Of a stretch of DNA of 64,000 nucleotides, positions 1-10,374 are shown in pieces (the stretch's first letter is position 1; the number at the start of each line of letters is the position of its first letter). Under the pieces are notes generated by a model. The model worked only from the letters and a program-made list of their open reading frames with translations. It did not search any database and had not been told where the DNA came from. Source of the DNA: Allobosea sp. CS1GBMeth4 (lineage in GTDB: Bacteria; Pseudomonadota; Alphaproteobacteria; Rhizobiales; Beijerinckiaceae); contig NZ_FYAS01000016.1 in NCBI RefSeq assembly GCF_900185715.1, positions 1 to 64,000 of the forward strand, written 5' to 3'. Both the position numbers and the translations under genes were made by a program.

Positions 1-1119
1 CGGGGCGACCGCCGCGACGGTCCCTGCCGCACCCGCGAGATCGACCCCGGCGACGGGCGGAGCGCCCTGCGCCAGCGCCGCCTCGACCGCCGCCGCGAGG
101 GCCTGCGGCCCCGCCGACGGGTGGACGACGCGCGCCAGCCCGGCCCGTTCCAGCGCCGCGGCCCGCAAGCCCTGCTCGGTCTCGTTGCCGGCGTCGAAGG
201 GAGCGAGCAGCGCCGGCCGCCCGGCCTGCAGCAGGTCGAGCACCGTGTTGTAGCCGGCCTGGCTGATCGACAGCGCGCAGCCGGCGAGGAGCGTCGGGAA
301 ATCCGGTCGAGCCGGCTCGACCACGGCGTTGCCGGGCGCCGCTCGCCGCAGCCGGGCGAGATCGGCATCCGGGACGCCGCGGCCGACCAGGAGACGGAAG
401 GAGCGCCGCGGCAGCAGCCGCGCCGCCGCGAGCGCCGTCTCGAACAGCGGCAGCGCTGCCGCCGAGCCGCCGCCGGAGACGAGGATGGCGGCAGCCCCGT
501 CATTGCTTCGCTGCGCTCGCGATGACGATTGCGCCAGATAGCCCGTATAGACCAGCTTGCCCGCGATCTCCGGCGTCACCGGCCAGGAGGCTTCGAGCGG
601 CAGCACGTCCGGATCGCCATGGACGAGCACGGCGTCGAACAGGGTCGCGACTCGCTCGGCCGCCTCGGCGAGCCGCTCCGGCCGCTGCGGCGCGACCAGC
701 ACATCGCGAATCGAGGCGAGGACGAGGAGGCGGGGATTCGCGGCTCGCGCCGCCGCGATCAAGGCGAGGAACTCGTCGGCGAGCTGGCGCCGGCCGAAGG
801 GGAAGTGCTCGGTGACGACGATGTCCGGAGAAAGCTCGTCCGCCAGCGCTTCCAGCTGCCTGCGGCGCGCGGCGAGCCGCTCCGGCGCCGCCGCCGCGCC
901 GCCCTCGTCGAGCAGGTTGCGGAAATCGGTCCCTTCGGTGCGCACCGGCGGCAGCTGCACGAAGCGATATCCCGACGCTTCCCCGCCATCCGGCATGCCG
1001 CCGCTGGCGAGCGTGACCTGATGCCCCGCCCCGGCCAGCGCCCGCGCCAGCTGCCGCGCCCGCACCAGATGGCCGATGCCGAGCAGATGCGTGACCGCGA
1101 TCAGGATGCGCGCGCTCAC
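1..1119 (-). CDS. MurG-like glycosyltransferase, 3' end beyond window
   Basis: About 373 residues are visible; the C-terminus runs off the left edge. The GTG start at 1119 overlaps the stop of the upstream glycosyltransferase as GTGA, so the two are translationally coupled. The N-terminal Rossmann half carries a glycine-rich loop (LLGIGHLVRARQ). After a linker the C-terminal half begins with a nucleotide-sugar type loop (ILVSGGGSAA) and later AGYNTVLDLL, as in MurG/GT28-like proteins. It shares blocks with the protein at 16513-17793 (an RDVL block and YTGYL), so the two are paralogues. It probably transfers a sugar from a nucleotide donor in the cytoplasm; acceptor unknown. The interdomain linker is encoded by a REP-like palindrome (498-527), which is unusual. 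Confidence 0.75.
   Translation of the reverse strand, partial: MSARILIAVTHLLGIGHLVRARQLARALAGAGHQVTLASGGMPDGGEASGYRFVQLPPVRTEGTDFRNLLDEGGAAAAPERLAARRRQLEALADELSPDIVVTEHFPFGRRQLADEFLALIAAARAANPRLLVLASIRDVLVAPQRPERLAEAAERVATLFDAVLVHGDPDVLPLEASWPVTPEIAGKLVYTGYLAQSSSRAQRSNDGAAAILVSGGGSAAALPLFETALAAARLLPRRSFRLLVGRGVPDADLARLRRAAPGNAVVEPARPDFPTLLAGCALSISQAGYNTVLDLLQAGRPALLAPFDAGNETEQGLRAAALERAGLARVVHPSAGPQALAAAVEAALAQGAPPVAGVDLAGAAGTVAAVAP
498..527. repeat. REP-like palindrome inside a coding sequence
   Basis: The arms CGTCATTGC and GCGATGACG pair over nine positions with one T-G wobble. On the minus strand, a frame other than the gene's own reads VIASAAKQ, a signature I associate with translated Rhizobiales intergenic repeats. 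Here the element lies within the glycosyltransferase gene and encodes its interdomain linker (QSSSRAQRSNDG). Confidence 0.65.
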
Positions 1120-2387
1120 GGTGCGCCGCCATCCCCGCCGGCGACCGCCGCCAGCAGTGCCCGGTGGATCCGCTCCAGCCCGGCCTGCGCCGAGAACTCG
1201 GCGCGCAGCCGGGCGAAAGCGGCCGCCCCCAGCCTCGCGCGCCATTGCGGATCGCGGCTCAGCCCGTCCAGCGCCTTGGCCAGGGCCGAGACATCGCCCG
1301 GGCGCAGCAGCAGCCCCTCGCGCCCGTGCCGCACGAACTCGGGAATACCGGCGAAATCGGTCGCGACGACCGGCAGAGCCTGACTCGCCGCCTCCATCAC
1401 CACATTGGGCAGGCCGTCCCGGTCGCCATTCTCCGCCTGCTTCGACGGCAGGACGAAGAGATCGGCCTCGCGCAGCGCCGCGACCACCGCGTCCTGCGCC
1501 TGGGGGCCGAGCCATGCGATCCGCCCGGCGAGGCCCAGCCTGTCCGCCTGCGCCTTCAGCGGCGCCAGCATCTCGCCGCCGCCGATATGGGTGAGCCGCC
1601 AGCTCAGTCCCGGGGAGAGGATCGCGAGCGCCGCCAGCAGGTCGTCGAAGCCCTTCTTCGCCACCGCCCGCCCGATCGTGACGAACCGCACCGGATCGGC
1701 CGGATCGGAGCCGTCGCGCGCCGGCCGGGCCGAAGGCGGGGCCGGGAAACGTGCCAGGTCGAGCCCGTGATAAAGCAGCGCCACCTTGTCCGGCCGATCC
1801 GCCAGGCGCTGAAGCTCGGCATGGCCGTCGCGGGTACAGGTCACGCCCCAGACGGCGTCCGCGATCTTCTCGCGCTTCTCCCAGTGCGGCGTCGTCCAGA
1901 TGTCCTTGGCATGGGCGGAGAACGACCAGGAGAGGCCGCGGCTCAACGCCGCATAGCGGATCACCGAGGCGGGGGTGTGCAGGTAATGGACATGGAGATG
2001 GCGGGTCCCCGCCGGCAATTCGTCCGCCATCACGCAGGCCTGGCCGAAGCGGCGCAGGCGGTTGCGCGTGCGGTCGCGGGCGAGGTCGCGCAGGAAGATG
2101 GCGAGGAGCCCGGCGATGCTCGGCCGGGTGAAGGCGCGCGCCACGGCGCGCAGCACCCGCCGCCAGTCGTCGTGCAGATATTCCGGCAGGTAATGCAGCG
2201 GCGCCGTGATCTCGTTGTGCATCATGTGCCGTGCGCCGTCCGTGGGGTGGCGCAGCGACCAGATCGCGAAGGGCAGGCCGAGCCGCTGCAGGCCGAGCAA
2301 CTCCTGGGCGATGAAGGTCTCCGACAGGCGCGGATAGCCTTTCATCGCGATCGCGACCGGCGGCCCGGTGGGTGCCCCCTTGCTCAT
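1116..2387 (-). CDS. Glycosyltransferase family 4 (WcaL-like)
   Basis: The 423-residue protein starts at an ATG overlapping the previous stop by 4 bp (ATGA). Its N-terminus (GYPRLSETFIAQEL, then HVHYLHTPASVIRYA) resembles WcaL/AmsK-type exopolysaccharide glycosyltransferases. The C-terminal GT-B domain shows IGRAVAKKGFDDLL (donor loop) and DGLPNVVMEAASQALPVVAT (the E-x7-E type region). It is expected to add a sugar from a nucleotide donor to a lipid-linked or extracellular glycan precursor at the inner membrane. It is the middle gene of a methyltransferase-GT4-GT28 operon; the acceptor cannot be inferred. Confidence 0.85.
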   Translation of the reverse strand: MSKGAPTGPPVAIAMKGYPRLSETFIAQELLGLQRLGLPFAIWSLRHPTDGARHMMHNEITAPLHYLPEYLHDDWRRVLRAVARAFTRPSIAGLLAIFLRDLARDRTRNRLRRFGQACVMADELPAGTRHLHVHYLHTPASVIRYAALSRGLSWSFSAHAKDIWTTPHWEKREKIADAVWGVTCTRDGHAELQRLADRPDKVALLYHGLDLARFPAPPSARPARDGSDPADPVRFVTIGRAVAKKGFDDLLAALAILSPGLSWRLTHIGGGEMLAPLKAQADRLGLAGRIAWLGPQAQDAVVAALREADLFVLPSKQAENGDRDGLPNVVMEAASQALPVVATDFAGIPEFVRHGREGLLLRPGDVSALAKALDGLSRDPQWRARLGAAAFARLRAEFSAQAGLERIHRALLAAVAGGDGGAP

Positions 2388-3049
2388 CGGCGGCCGATCA
2401 GCATGAAGCGGGTGTAGTTCCTCGCCGGCAGCGCCCCCGCGAACCACAGCTCCGACAGCCCCGCCTGAGTCTCGAAGGCCGCGAGCGTCGGCACGCAGCT
2501 GCGATGGTCCGGCTCGCGGACGTAATCGTTCGACTGCAGCAGCAGCGGCAGCCCGGCGGGCAGGCCGGCCAGCCAGGCCGGCACGTCGGCCAGATGCTCG
2601 CAGCTGGTGTTGATCACCAGCCCGGGCCGTACCCCGTCCGGACCGGCGAAGTCGAGCGCCATCATGTCGGCCGTCACCGCGCGGAAGCGTCCCGAAGCGA
2701 CATGGCGATGATTGAGCGTCTCGGCCACCGGCGCACAGTCCGGATCGATATCGAGGCTCACCACCTGCGGGATCGAGAGCCGCGTGTCGGCGAGGAGCAT
2801 GGCCCCGAGCACGCCGTGCCAGGCGCCGAGCACCCAGACCGGCCCGTCCGGCCTCGGCAGGATCTCGGCGAGCGTGTCGACCAGCCAGCGCTTCGAGGCG
2901 ATCTGCTTGGGATTGAAGGCGACCGAGATGTCGGCGCGGACACCCTTGCCGACCAGCCGGGCGAGATCGGCGACGATCGCGTCGCCCGTCAGCGCCGCGA
3001 CGCCGCGCAGGATGTCGTGCAGCGCTTCGCGGGAAATCTCGTCTGTCAT
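2384..3049 (-). CDS. Putative SAM-dependent methyltransferase-like protein
   Basis: A 221-residue protein with a Rossmann-like core: WVLGAWHGVLGAMLL resembles methyltransferase motif I and VSLDIDPDC the acidic loop that binds the SAM ribose. INTSCEHL could be motif IV. I chose the ATG at 3049. An in-frame GTG at 3112 would add 21 Ala/Pro-rich residues and cannot be excluded. It is the first gene of the glycosyltransferase operon, so a small acceptor or glycan modification is plausible, but no substrate can be named. The fold is inferred from motifs only. Confidence 0.6.
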   Translation of the reverse strand: MTDEISREALHDILRGVAALTGDAIVADLARLVGKGVRADISVAFNPKQIASKRWLVDTLAEILPRPDGPVWVLGAWHGVLGAMLLADTRLSIPQVVSLDIDPDCAPVAETLNHRHVASGRFRAVTADMMALDFAGPDGVRPGLVINTSCEHLADVPAWLAGLPAGLPLLLQSNDYVREPDHRSCVPTLAAFETQAGLSELWFAGALPARNYTRFMLIGRR

Positions 3050-3175
3050 CGAAGCTCTGGGCGGTGGGGCGGACGCGGCGGGACCATAGGCGGGCAGGCT
3101 CACGCTTGTCACCCGGTCCCGGCGATGTTCGCGAGTGCATTCTGTCCGATCGATCCCGCTCGGGCGGACGGCATG

Positions 3176-4969
3176 CTAGCCGTCACCGTTCCGGTCAGCG
3201 GCGGATGGCGCCGCGCCCTGCGATTGAGACGCCTGTCCGGCCTTGACCGCCCTCGCCTTGGCCGCCTGACCGTCGTCCGGACGGGCTTCGCCCTGCGGCG
3301 TGCTGCCGAAGCCATAGGCCAGGATCGGCTTGTCGCGCCCCTTGACCGCGATCTTCAGCGGAACCGTGTCGCGATAGCTGCGCCCCGTCGCGCTCACCGT
3401 CTCGGCCGAGACCACGATGTCGGACAGGACCCGCCGCGTCGCCGCCTCGAGCTGGCTCGCGATCATCACCGTCTCGCCGACCGTGATCTCGCGCCGCCCC
3501 ATGCTCTCGTTCTCGACGGCTCCGACGATCGCCTGGCCGCCATGGATGCCGATGCCGATGCGCAGGGGCAAGGGCAGGGCATTGGCGTATTCGCGATTGA
3601 GCGCCTCGACGGCGCGCACCATGTCGCCGGCCGCCGCGATCGCCGCCGCGCTCGCCCGCGCCGATGTGGTTTCCAGCCCGAACACCGCCATCAGCCCGTC
3701 GCCATAGATCGCCTCGATCCGCCCGTTATGCGCCGCGATCGCCTGGGACATCTCGTCATAGAAGCGGTTGAGCAGGTTCATCAGCTCGTGCGGCAGCTGC
3801 CGCTCGGACAGCGCGGTGAAGGCGCGCAGATCCGCGACCATCACCGTCAGCCCCTTCTTGCCGATGCGGTCGTCGGGGTCGAGGCCGGCCGGGCCGGCGC
3901 CGCGCTGCTTGGCGGCGAGCAGGATCTGGACCTGGAGATCGCGCTTCGGCCTGATCTGGCAGGCCAGCCGGACATGATCGCCGGCGGAGATCCGGCGCAG
4001 GAGCCTGGCCTCGTTCGGCCCCGGCGGCGGCAGATCGTCGCCCCCGTCGAGCACCAGCACCCGGCAGGTGGCGCAGCGCGCGCGCCCGCCGCACAGCGCG
4101 GCATGGGGAATGCCGAAGCGGCGGAAGATCTCGAGCAGGGTCGGGCCGGGGACGACGCGGCGCACCCCGTGTCCGACGAAGCGCACCGCGATGGCGCCGA
4201 GCGCGCGCGCCCTCAGCTCGCGCAGCACGACGAAGCCGGCGAAGCCGCCGATCAGGCCGAAGAAGGCGCGCTTGGCCCAGGTCACGTGAAGATTGAAGCT
4301 GTCGATCTGCAGCGCCGTGTAGAGCTCGGGCGGCAGCGTCATCATCTGCGTCTCCCGCCCGGCCACCGAGAAGCCGATCAGGGCGAGCAGCGGCACGAGG
4401 ATCGCCGCGAGCAGGAACGGATCGCGCCAGCGTGCATAGGCATCGCGCGCCCGGAAGGTGAAATGCAGGCCGATCACGCCATGGGTCCAGACCAGCAGGA
4501 GCAGCAGGCTCTGCGACAATGCGAGATTGGGCCAGAGCCGGCGCAGCACCGCATGGTAGCTCTCGTCCTGCCCGAACAGCACGCCCTGGACCCGGGTGCT
4601 GACGATGTGGTCGATCAGCAGGAGCGGGATCGCCACCCCGAGCACGATCTGGATCACCTCGCGGCTCGGCATGCGGAAGGTGCGCCGCTGCGCCACGCGC
4701 AGCAGGGCGAAGACGGGATGGACGATGAGCGAGCCGTAGAGCGCGACCGTTCCGATCCAGCTGTGCCAGAACCAGTAGCGCCAGTGCTGCACCGCCTCCA
4801 TCACCCCGACGCCGAAGATGCCGAGTGCGTGGTTGAGGAAATGCGTGGTGGCGAACAGCATCAGGATGCAGCCCGACGCGAAGCGCACGTCGCGGCTCCA
4901 GGACGACATCTGGTCGAAGCCGGAAACGGTGGCCCTGCCGCCGGCCGGGCTGCCCGGAACTGCCGTCAT
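3176..4969 (-). CDS. CyaC-like membrane cyclase: haem-type anchor, 2Fe-2S, class III cyclase domain
   Basis: The 597-residue protein has three parts. Residues about 30-250 form a membrane anchor of roughly six helices with many histidines (43, 47, 62, 69, 84, 121, 163, 169), resembling dihaem-b anchors of succinate dehydrogenase type; rhizobial CyaC is described as a cyclase with such a quinone-responsive anchor. Residues about 265-350 form a plant-type ferredoxin domain with Cys293, 299, 302 and 337. Residues about 370-575 form a class III nucleotide cyclase domain. Both metal aspartates are present (D380, D424), but the usual purine-selecting Lys is Ala420 and the transition-state Asn and Arg are Met502 and Gln506. 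Activity is therefore uncertain. The ATG at 4969 lies 16 bp after the cNMP-binding gene, in one operon. Confidence 0.85.
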   Translation of the reverse strand: MTAVPGSPAGGRATVSGFDQMSSWSRDVRFASGCILMLFATTHFLNHALGIFGVGVMEAVQHWRYWFWHSWIGTVALYGSLIVHPVFALLRVAQRRTFRMPSREVIQIVLGVAIPLLLIDHIVSTRVQGVLFGQDESYHAVLRRLWPNLALSQSLLLLLVWTHGVIGLHFTFRARDAYARWRDPFLLAAILVPLLALIGFSVAGRETQMMTLPPELYTALQIDSFNLHVTWAKRAFFGLIGGFAGFVVLRELRARALGAIAVRFVGHGVRRVVPGPTLLEIFRRFGIPHAALCGGRARCATCRVLVLDGGDDLPPPGPNEARLLRRISAGDHVRLACQIRPKRDLQVQILLAAKQRGAGPAGLDPDDRIGKKGLTVMVADLRAFTALSERQLPHELMNLLNRFYDEMSQAIAAHNGRIEAIYGDGLMAVFGLETTSARASAAAIAAAGDMVRAVEALNREYANALPLPLRIGIGIHGGQAIVGAVENESMGRREITVGETVMIASQLEAATRRVLSDIVVSAETVSATGRSYRDTVPLKIAVKGRDKPILAYGFGSTPQGEARPDDGQAAKARAVKAGQASQSQGAAPSAADRNGDG

Positions 4970-4985
4970 CGGCGCACCTGGCGCT

Positions 4986-5435
4986 TCAATGGATCTTCTC
5001 GCCATGCAGGACGGAATCCGCCAGCCGGTAGAGCCGCCCGGCGAGATCGCGCGACAGCGCGACCGAGAATTCCGGGATGTTGTCGAGCAGCTCGAAGAAC
5101 AGCGCCCGCGGCAGCCTGAGCGCCACCACGTCGGTCTTCGCGGTAGACCTTGCCGCATAGGTCTGGTTGCACAGCAGCGGCACGTCTCCGATGATGCTGC
5201 CGGTGGCGAGCCGGAAGCTCTTCTGCCGCCCGTCGGAGAGATCGTGCGAGAGCTCGACCTCCCCCTCCAGCACGCAATAGACCTCCTCCGGCTTCTCGCC
5301 CTCTTCGGTGATCACCGTCCCGGCCGGGAAATAGAGCCGTTCGCCCATCAGGGCGAGCAGCTTCAGCCGCGGGCCCGGCAATCCTCGGAACAGCGGGATC
5401 GACTTCAGGCAGGTGATATCGCTTTCGAGCGTCAT
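4986..5435 (-). CDS. Stand-alone cyclic nucleotide-binding domain protein
   Basis: A 149-residue protein made of one CRP-like beta-roll (residues about 8-125) with no DNA-binding domain. The phosphate-binding cassette is recognisable: IGDVPLL in place of the usual FGE-x-ALL, followed by the conserved arginine in AARSTA. It probably binds cAMP or cGMP in the cytoplasm and passes the signal to a partner protein. The ATG overlaps the stop of the ABC gene by 4 bp, and the cyclase gene follows after 16 bp, so an effector or receptor for that cyclase is the simplest reading. The Glu of the cassette, which holds the ribose, is Asp here. Confidence 0.85.
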   Translation of the reverse strand: MTLESDITCLKSIPLFRGLPGPRLKLLALMGERLYFPAGTVITEEGEKPEEVYCVLEGEVELSHDLSDGRQKSFRLATGSIIGDVPLLCNQTYAARSTAKTDVVALRLPRALFFELLDNIPEFSVALSRDLAGRLYRLADSVLHGEKIH

Positions 5436-8170
5436 GTCCTCGCCTCGATCGGGACCGTCCTGTCGGGCCGCGGCGCCTCGTCCTGCAGCTCATCCGCCTC
5501 GTCGCCCGGCGCCCCGGCGCCGTTGATCCTGGCCACGGGCCCGTTGAAAACGATCTTCTGTGGGATATCGGCAGCCAGCCCCTGATCGGTCAAGAGCAGG
5601 AACAGCGTTCTGTCCCGGCAATAGCCGGCGATGCGGCGGATCAGGCCGCCCGGATCCGGGCAGGTGACGAGGAAGGCGTCGAGATCGAGCACCAGGATGT
5701 CCGGCCGCTTGATCAGCGCCTGTGCCAGCGGCACCATCAGGCGCAGGCGCAGCGGCAGGTAGCGGCCGCGCAGCCCGACATCGGTGTTGAGCCCGAGGCG
5801 ATAGGCGGTCGAGTCGAGCCCGGCCCGCGACAGCGCGACCCGCGCGATCTCGGCCACCTTGCGCCCGGCATCGGCCACGCCGAAACCGATGCGCCCGAAC
5901 AGCAGGTTGTCGCGCACGCTCGCGCCGTGGATCACGTCGTCGGGATCGTAGAATTCGATCTCGTCCGCCTTCTCGCCCGGCAGATAGGTCCTGAAGCTGT
6001 GGCGGGCGCGCAGCACCCGCCGCCGCAGCGCGATGTCGAGCAGGTTGAGCCGGTGCTTGGGCTCGACATAGCCGAGCGCGAGCGCGATCAGCTCGCGCTG
6101 CACCAGCGGGTCGAGCGGCCCGCGCCGGTCATGCCGGCGCAGCGTCTCGCTCAGCTCGCCAAGCTTCTCCAGGTCGACCTCGCCGCCGAAGGCGTAGCGC
6201 TCGAACAGCGTATGGCCCTGCGGCAGGCCGGCGAAGATCTCGACCAGCGTCGCCGCGATGCGCCCGCCGATCTCGGCCAGCGGTTCCTCCAGCGCCTCCG
6301 CCTGCAGCACCGAGCGGGCATAGGGGTCGTTCAGCAGGAAGTCGGCGGGCTGGCGGCCATTGCGCATCGCGCCGAAGACGAGGTTCTCGGCGATCGTCGC
6401 ATTGGCGTTGTAGCGCTCCAGGTCGAAGGTCTCGATCAGCCCGCCGAGCTTGGTCTTGGCGAGCTCCGCCGCCACCACCCGGCGCGCGGCGATGATGCGG
6501 TCGGCCGCCCCTTCCGGGAGCGGCGCGATCACCTTCGCGTCGAGGCCGAGCTCGTAGACCTCGTCGGCACAGCCGAGGGTGTCGAGCACGGCGAGCACGC
6601 GCTCTTCGAGCGCCGCCGCGCCGTCGAGCCCGGCGCCCTCGTAGTCGTGCCAGTCGGCCGTGAAGGGCAAGGGCGTGTTGCCGGCCCGCAGCGCCTCGAT
6701 GAACCGGCGGTGCTCGGCCTGGTCGATGACCTCGTCCGGCTTGACGACCGGGCGCTTGCGCTTCAGCGGCAGCAGGATGTTGTCACGCAGCGATCCGTTG
6801 ATGATCTCGATCTCCGGCCCGGCATAGCCGATGAGATGGCTCGCCCGCTCGACGCTGATCGCGTCCAGCGGCTCGCCGTCGATCAGGATGCGGCCGGTAT
6901 GGCTCATCGTCTGTCGGCCGAGGATGCGCCCGAGCGTGTCGCGCCCGCCGCCGGCGGGGCCGATCAGCGCGATCCGGCCCGGCCGCCGCAGGGTCAGCGT
7001 CAGCGGCGCCAGCAGCGGCTGGCCGCGATTGTCGACCATCTCCACCTTGTCGAGCCGGATCTCGCCCTCCGGCGGCAAAGCGGCGATCTCGCGCTCCTCC
7101 TCCAGCCGCAGCGTCTCGCCGGGATTGAACTGGGCGATCACCTGCTCGTACTTGATGGTCACGTCGTTGCGCTGCTGGTCCCAGTCGATCAGCTCCTTGA
7201 TCGGCGGCGGCAGGTCGCGATAGGCCGCGATCACCGCGACGAGCTGGCCGATGTCGAGCCGGCCCTGCAGCGCGAAATAGCCGCCGATCGCGTAGAAGAA
7301 GAAGGGCGTGATCTGCGCCAGCAGGTTGTTCAGGAACTTGACCGCGAATTTGCGCTTGTAGAGCGCGTAGCGGATGTCGAACAGCGTCCCCAGCCGTCCG
7401 GCGATGTCGGACTGGATGTAGGAGGTCGCGCCATGGCCCTGGATGGTGGGCCCGGCGTCGACGATCTCGCCGATGCGGCCGGCGAGCTGGCGCGAGGCGA
7501 GCTGGCGCTCGCGGCCGAGCCGAAGCTGCTCCTTGCGCAGGATCGGGATGATCACCGCCTGCATCAGCACGATGATCAGCGCGACCGATCCGAGCCAGAC
7601 GCTCTGCATCATGATGAAGACGAGCGCCGTCAGCGCCTGGCTGAGCAGGAAGGCCGGCTGGATGAAGGCGTCGCCGACGAAGCCGCCGATCGGCTCGACC
7701 TCGTCCTTGATCATGCTCGCGACCTCGGCCGGCTTGACCGAGCGGATCTCCTCCGGCCGGAAGCGCATCAGCTGGGCGAACAGGTCGTAGCGCATGCGCC
7801 TGAGCATGCGCTCGCCGAGCACGCCCTTCTGCAGGTTCACGACGTATTTGAAGCCGCCATTGATCAGGACGAGCGCGAGGAAATAGAAGCTCAGCGTCAG
7901 TAGCAGGCCGAGCTGGTTGACCCTGAAGCCCTCGAACAGCTGAAAGCTGCCGCCGCCGAGGAATTCCGGCAGGTCCAGCGTCCACGCGAACACCGTCACG
8001 CTCGTCTGGCCGTGCTTGAAGGCGCCGCCCTGGATCGCATCGTTGACGATGCGCTTGGGCACCTCCAGCGAGGCCCAGTTGAACGGGATCGAGACGAGGA
8101 TCACGAGCAGAACGATGATCTGCTCCCGGCGGCTCTTCTGCCAGACGTAACGGAAGAGGCTTCTCTCCAA
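5432..8170 (-). CDS. ABC exporter-like protein with degenerate nucleotide-binding domains
   Basis: 912 residues from a TTG start (no in-frame ATG nearby). Residues about 1-330 form an exporter-type transmembrane domain with about six helices, ending near an intracellular-loop region. The ATPase part is abnormal. The Walker A region reads GPAGGGRDTLGR, so the catalytic Lys is Arg. The only Walker B-like stretch is ILVLDLDAFL, lacking the catalytic Glu, and LPLRLRLM stands where the LSGGQ signature should be. Three X-loop-like segments occur (SLRDNILL, TIAENLVFG, SVRDNLLFG), suggesting duplicated pseudo-ATPase modules. Transport by ATP hydrolysis looks unlikely; a membrane sensor or scaffold is my inference. 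It is the first gene of the cNMP/cyclase operon. Confidence 0.8.
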   Translation of the reverse strand: MERSLFRYVWQKSRREQIIVLLVILVSIPFNWASLEVPKRIVNDAIQGGAFKHGQTSVTVFAWTLDLPEFLGGGSFQLFEGFRVNQLGLLLTLSFYFLALVLINGGFKYVVNLQKGVLGERMLRRMRYDLFAQLMRFRPEEIRSVKPAEVASMIKDEVEPIGGFVGDAFIQPAFLLSQALTALVFIMMQSVWLGSVALIIVLMQAVIIPILRKEQLRLGRERQLASRQLAGRIGEIVDAGPTIQGHGATSYIQSDIAGRLGTLFDIRYALYKRKFAVKFLNNLLAQITPFFFYAIGGYFALQGRLDIGQLVAVIAAYRDLPPPIKELIDWDQQRNDVTIKYEQVIAQFNPGETLRLEEEREIAALPPEGEIRLDKVEMVDNRGQPLLAPLTLTLRRPGRIALIGPAGGGRDTLGRILGRQTMSHTGRILIDGEPLDAISVERASHLIGYAGPEIEIINGSLRDNILLPLKRKRPVVKPDEVIDQAEHRRFIEALRAGNTPLPFTADWHDYEGAGLDGAAALEERVLAVLDTLGCADEVYELGLDAKVIAPLPEGAADRIIAARRVVAAELAKTKLGGLIETFDLERYNANATIAENLVFGAMRNGRQPADFLLNDPYARSVLQAEALEEPLAEIGGRIAATLVEIFAGLPQGHTLFERYAFGGEVDLEKLGELSETLRRHDRRGPLDPLVQRELIALALGYVEPKHRLNLLDIALRRRVLRARHSFRTYLPGEKADEIEFYDPDDVIHGASVRDNLLFGRIGFGVADAGRKVAEIARVALSRAGLDSTAYRLGLNTDVGLRGRYLPLRLRLMVPLAQALIKRPDILVLDLDAFLVTCPDPGGLIRRIAGYCRDRTLFLLLTDQGLAADIPQKIVFNGPVARINGAGAPGDEADELQDEAPRPDRTVPIEART

Positions 8171-8490
8171 GGGGCTTTCCCATCCCGCGCCCGGAAAGGC
8201 GGAAGCCCCGCCGGCTAGCCCTCATATGTGGGCAGTTCACGACGCGGCGCAACATGCCGCAGGGACTCGACAAGCCCGGCGAATTCAAGTTCGGTCGCGA
8301 CGGCGGCCGTAGTCGGGAGCGCGGCCGCGTCGCGGGATCGTCATCGGAACGGGGCAAGGGCTGCGGAGAGGAAAGCGGGACGGCGCCGCCGCGGCGGACA
8401 CGGAAGCTTGGGCGTTATATTGATCCGGATCATGGCGCAGGGCGTGCATCCGGCACCATGGACATGAGGGGACAACGGCGACAGCCGCAG
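8171..8490. other. Divergent intergenic region
   Basis: This 320-bp region separates the minus-strand ABC/cyclase operon from the plus-strand peptide importer and must hold both promoters. A TTATAT box (8415-8420) could be a -10 for the importer. I see no further gene here; the long frames across it are unsupported. Confidence 0.5.
8421..8432. promoter_or_regulatory. 12-bp perfect palindrome, candidate operator
   Basis: TGATCCGGATCA is a perfect palindrome directly downstream of a TTATAT -10-like box and about 60 bp before the ATPase start, a position suited to repressor binding. No regulator gene is adjacent, so the assignment is tentative. Confidence 0.3.

Positions 8491-10373
<1,883 letters not shown>

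Positions 10374-10374
<1 letters not shown>

Noticed and set aside
2372..5119. 915-codon plus-strand frame over the cyclase region
   Set aside because: Antisense shadow of the methyltransferase and cyclase genes; composition is Arg/Asp/Gln-rich noise.
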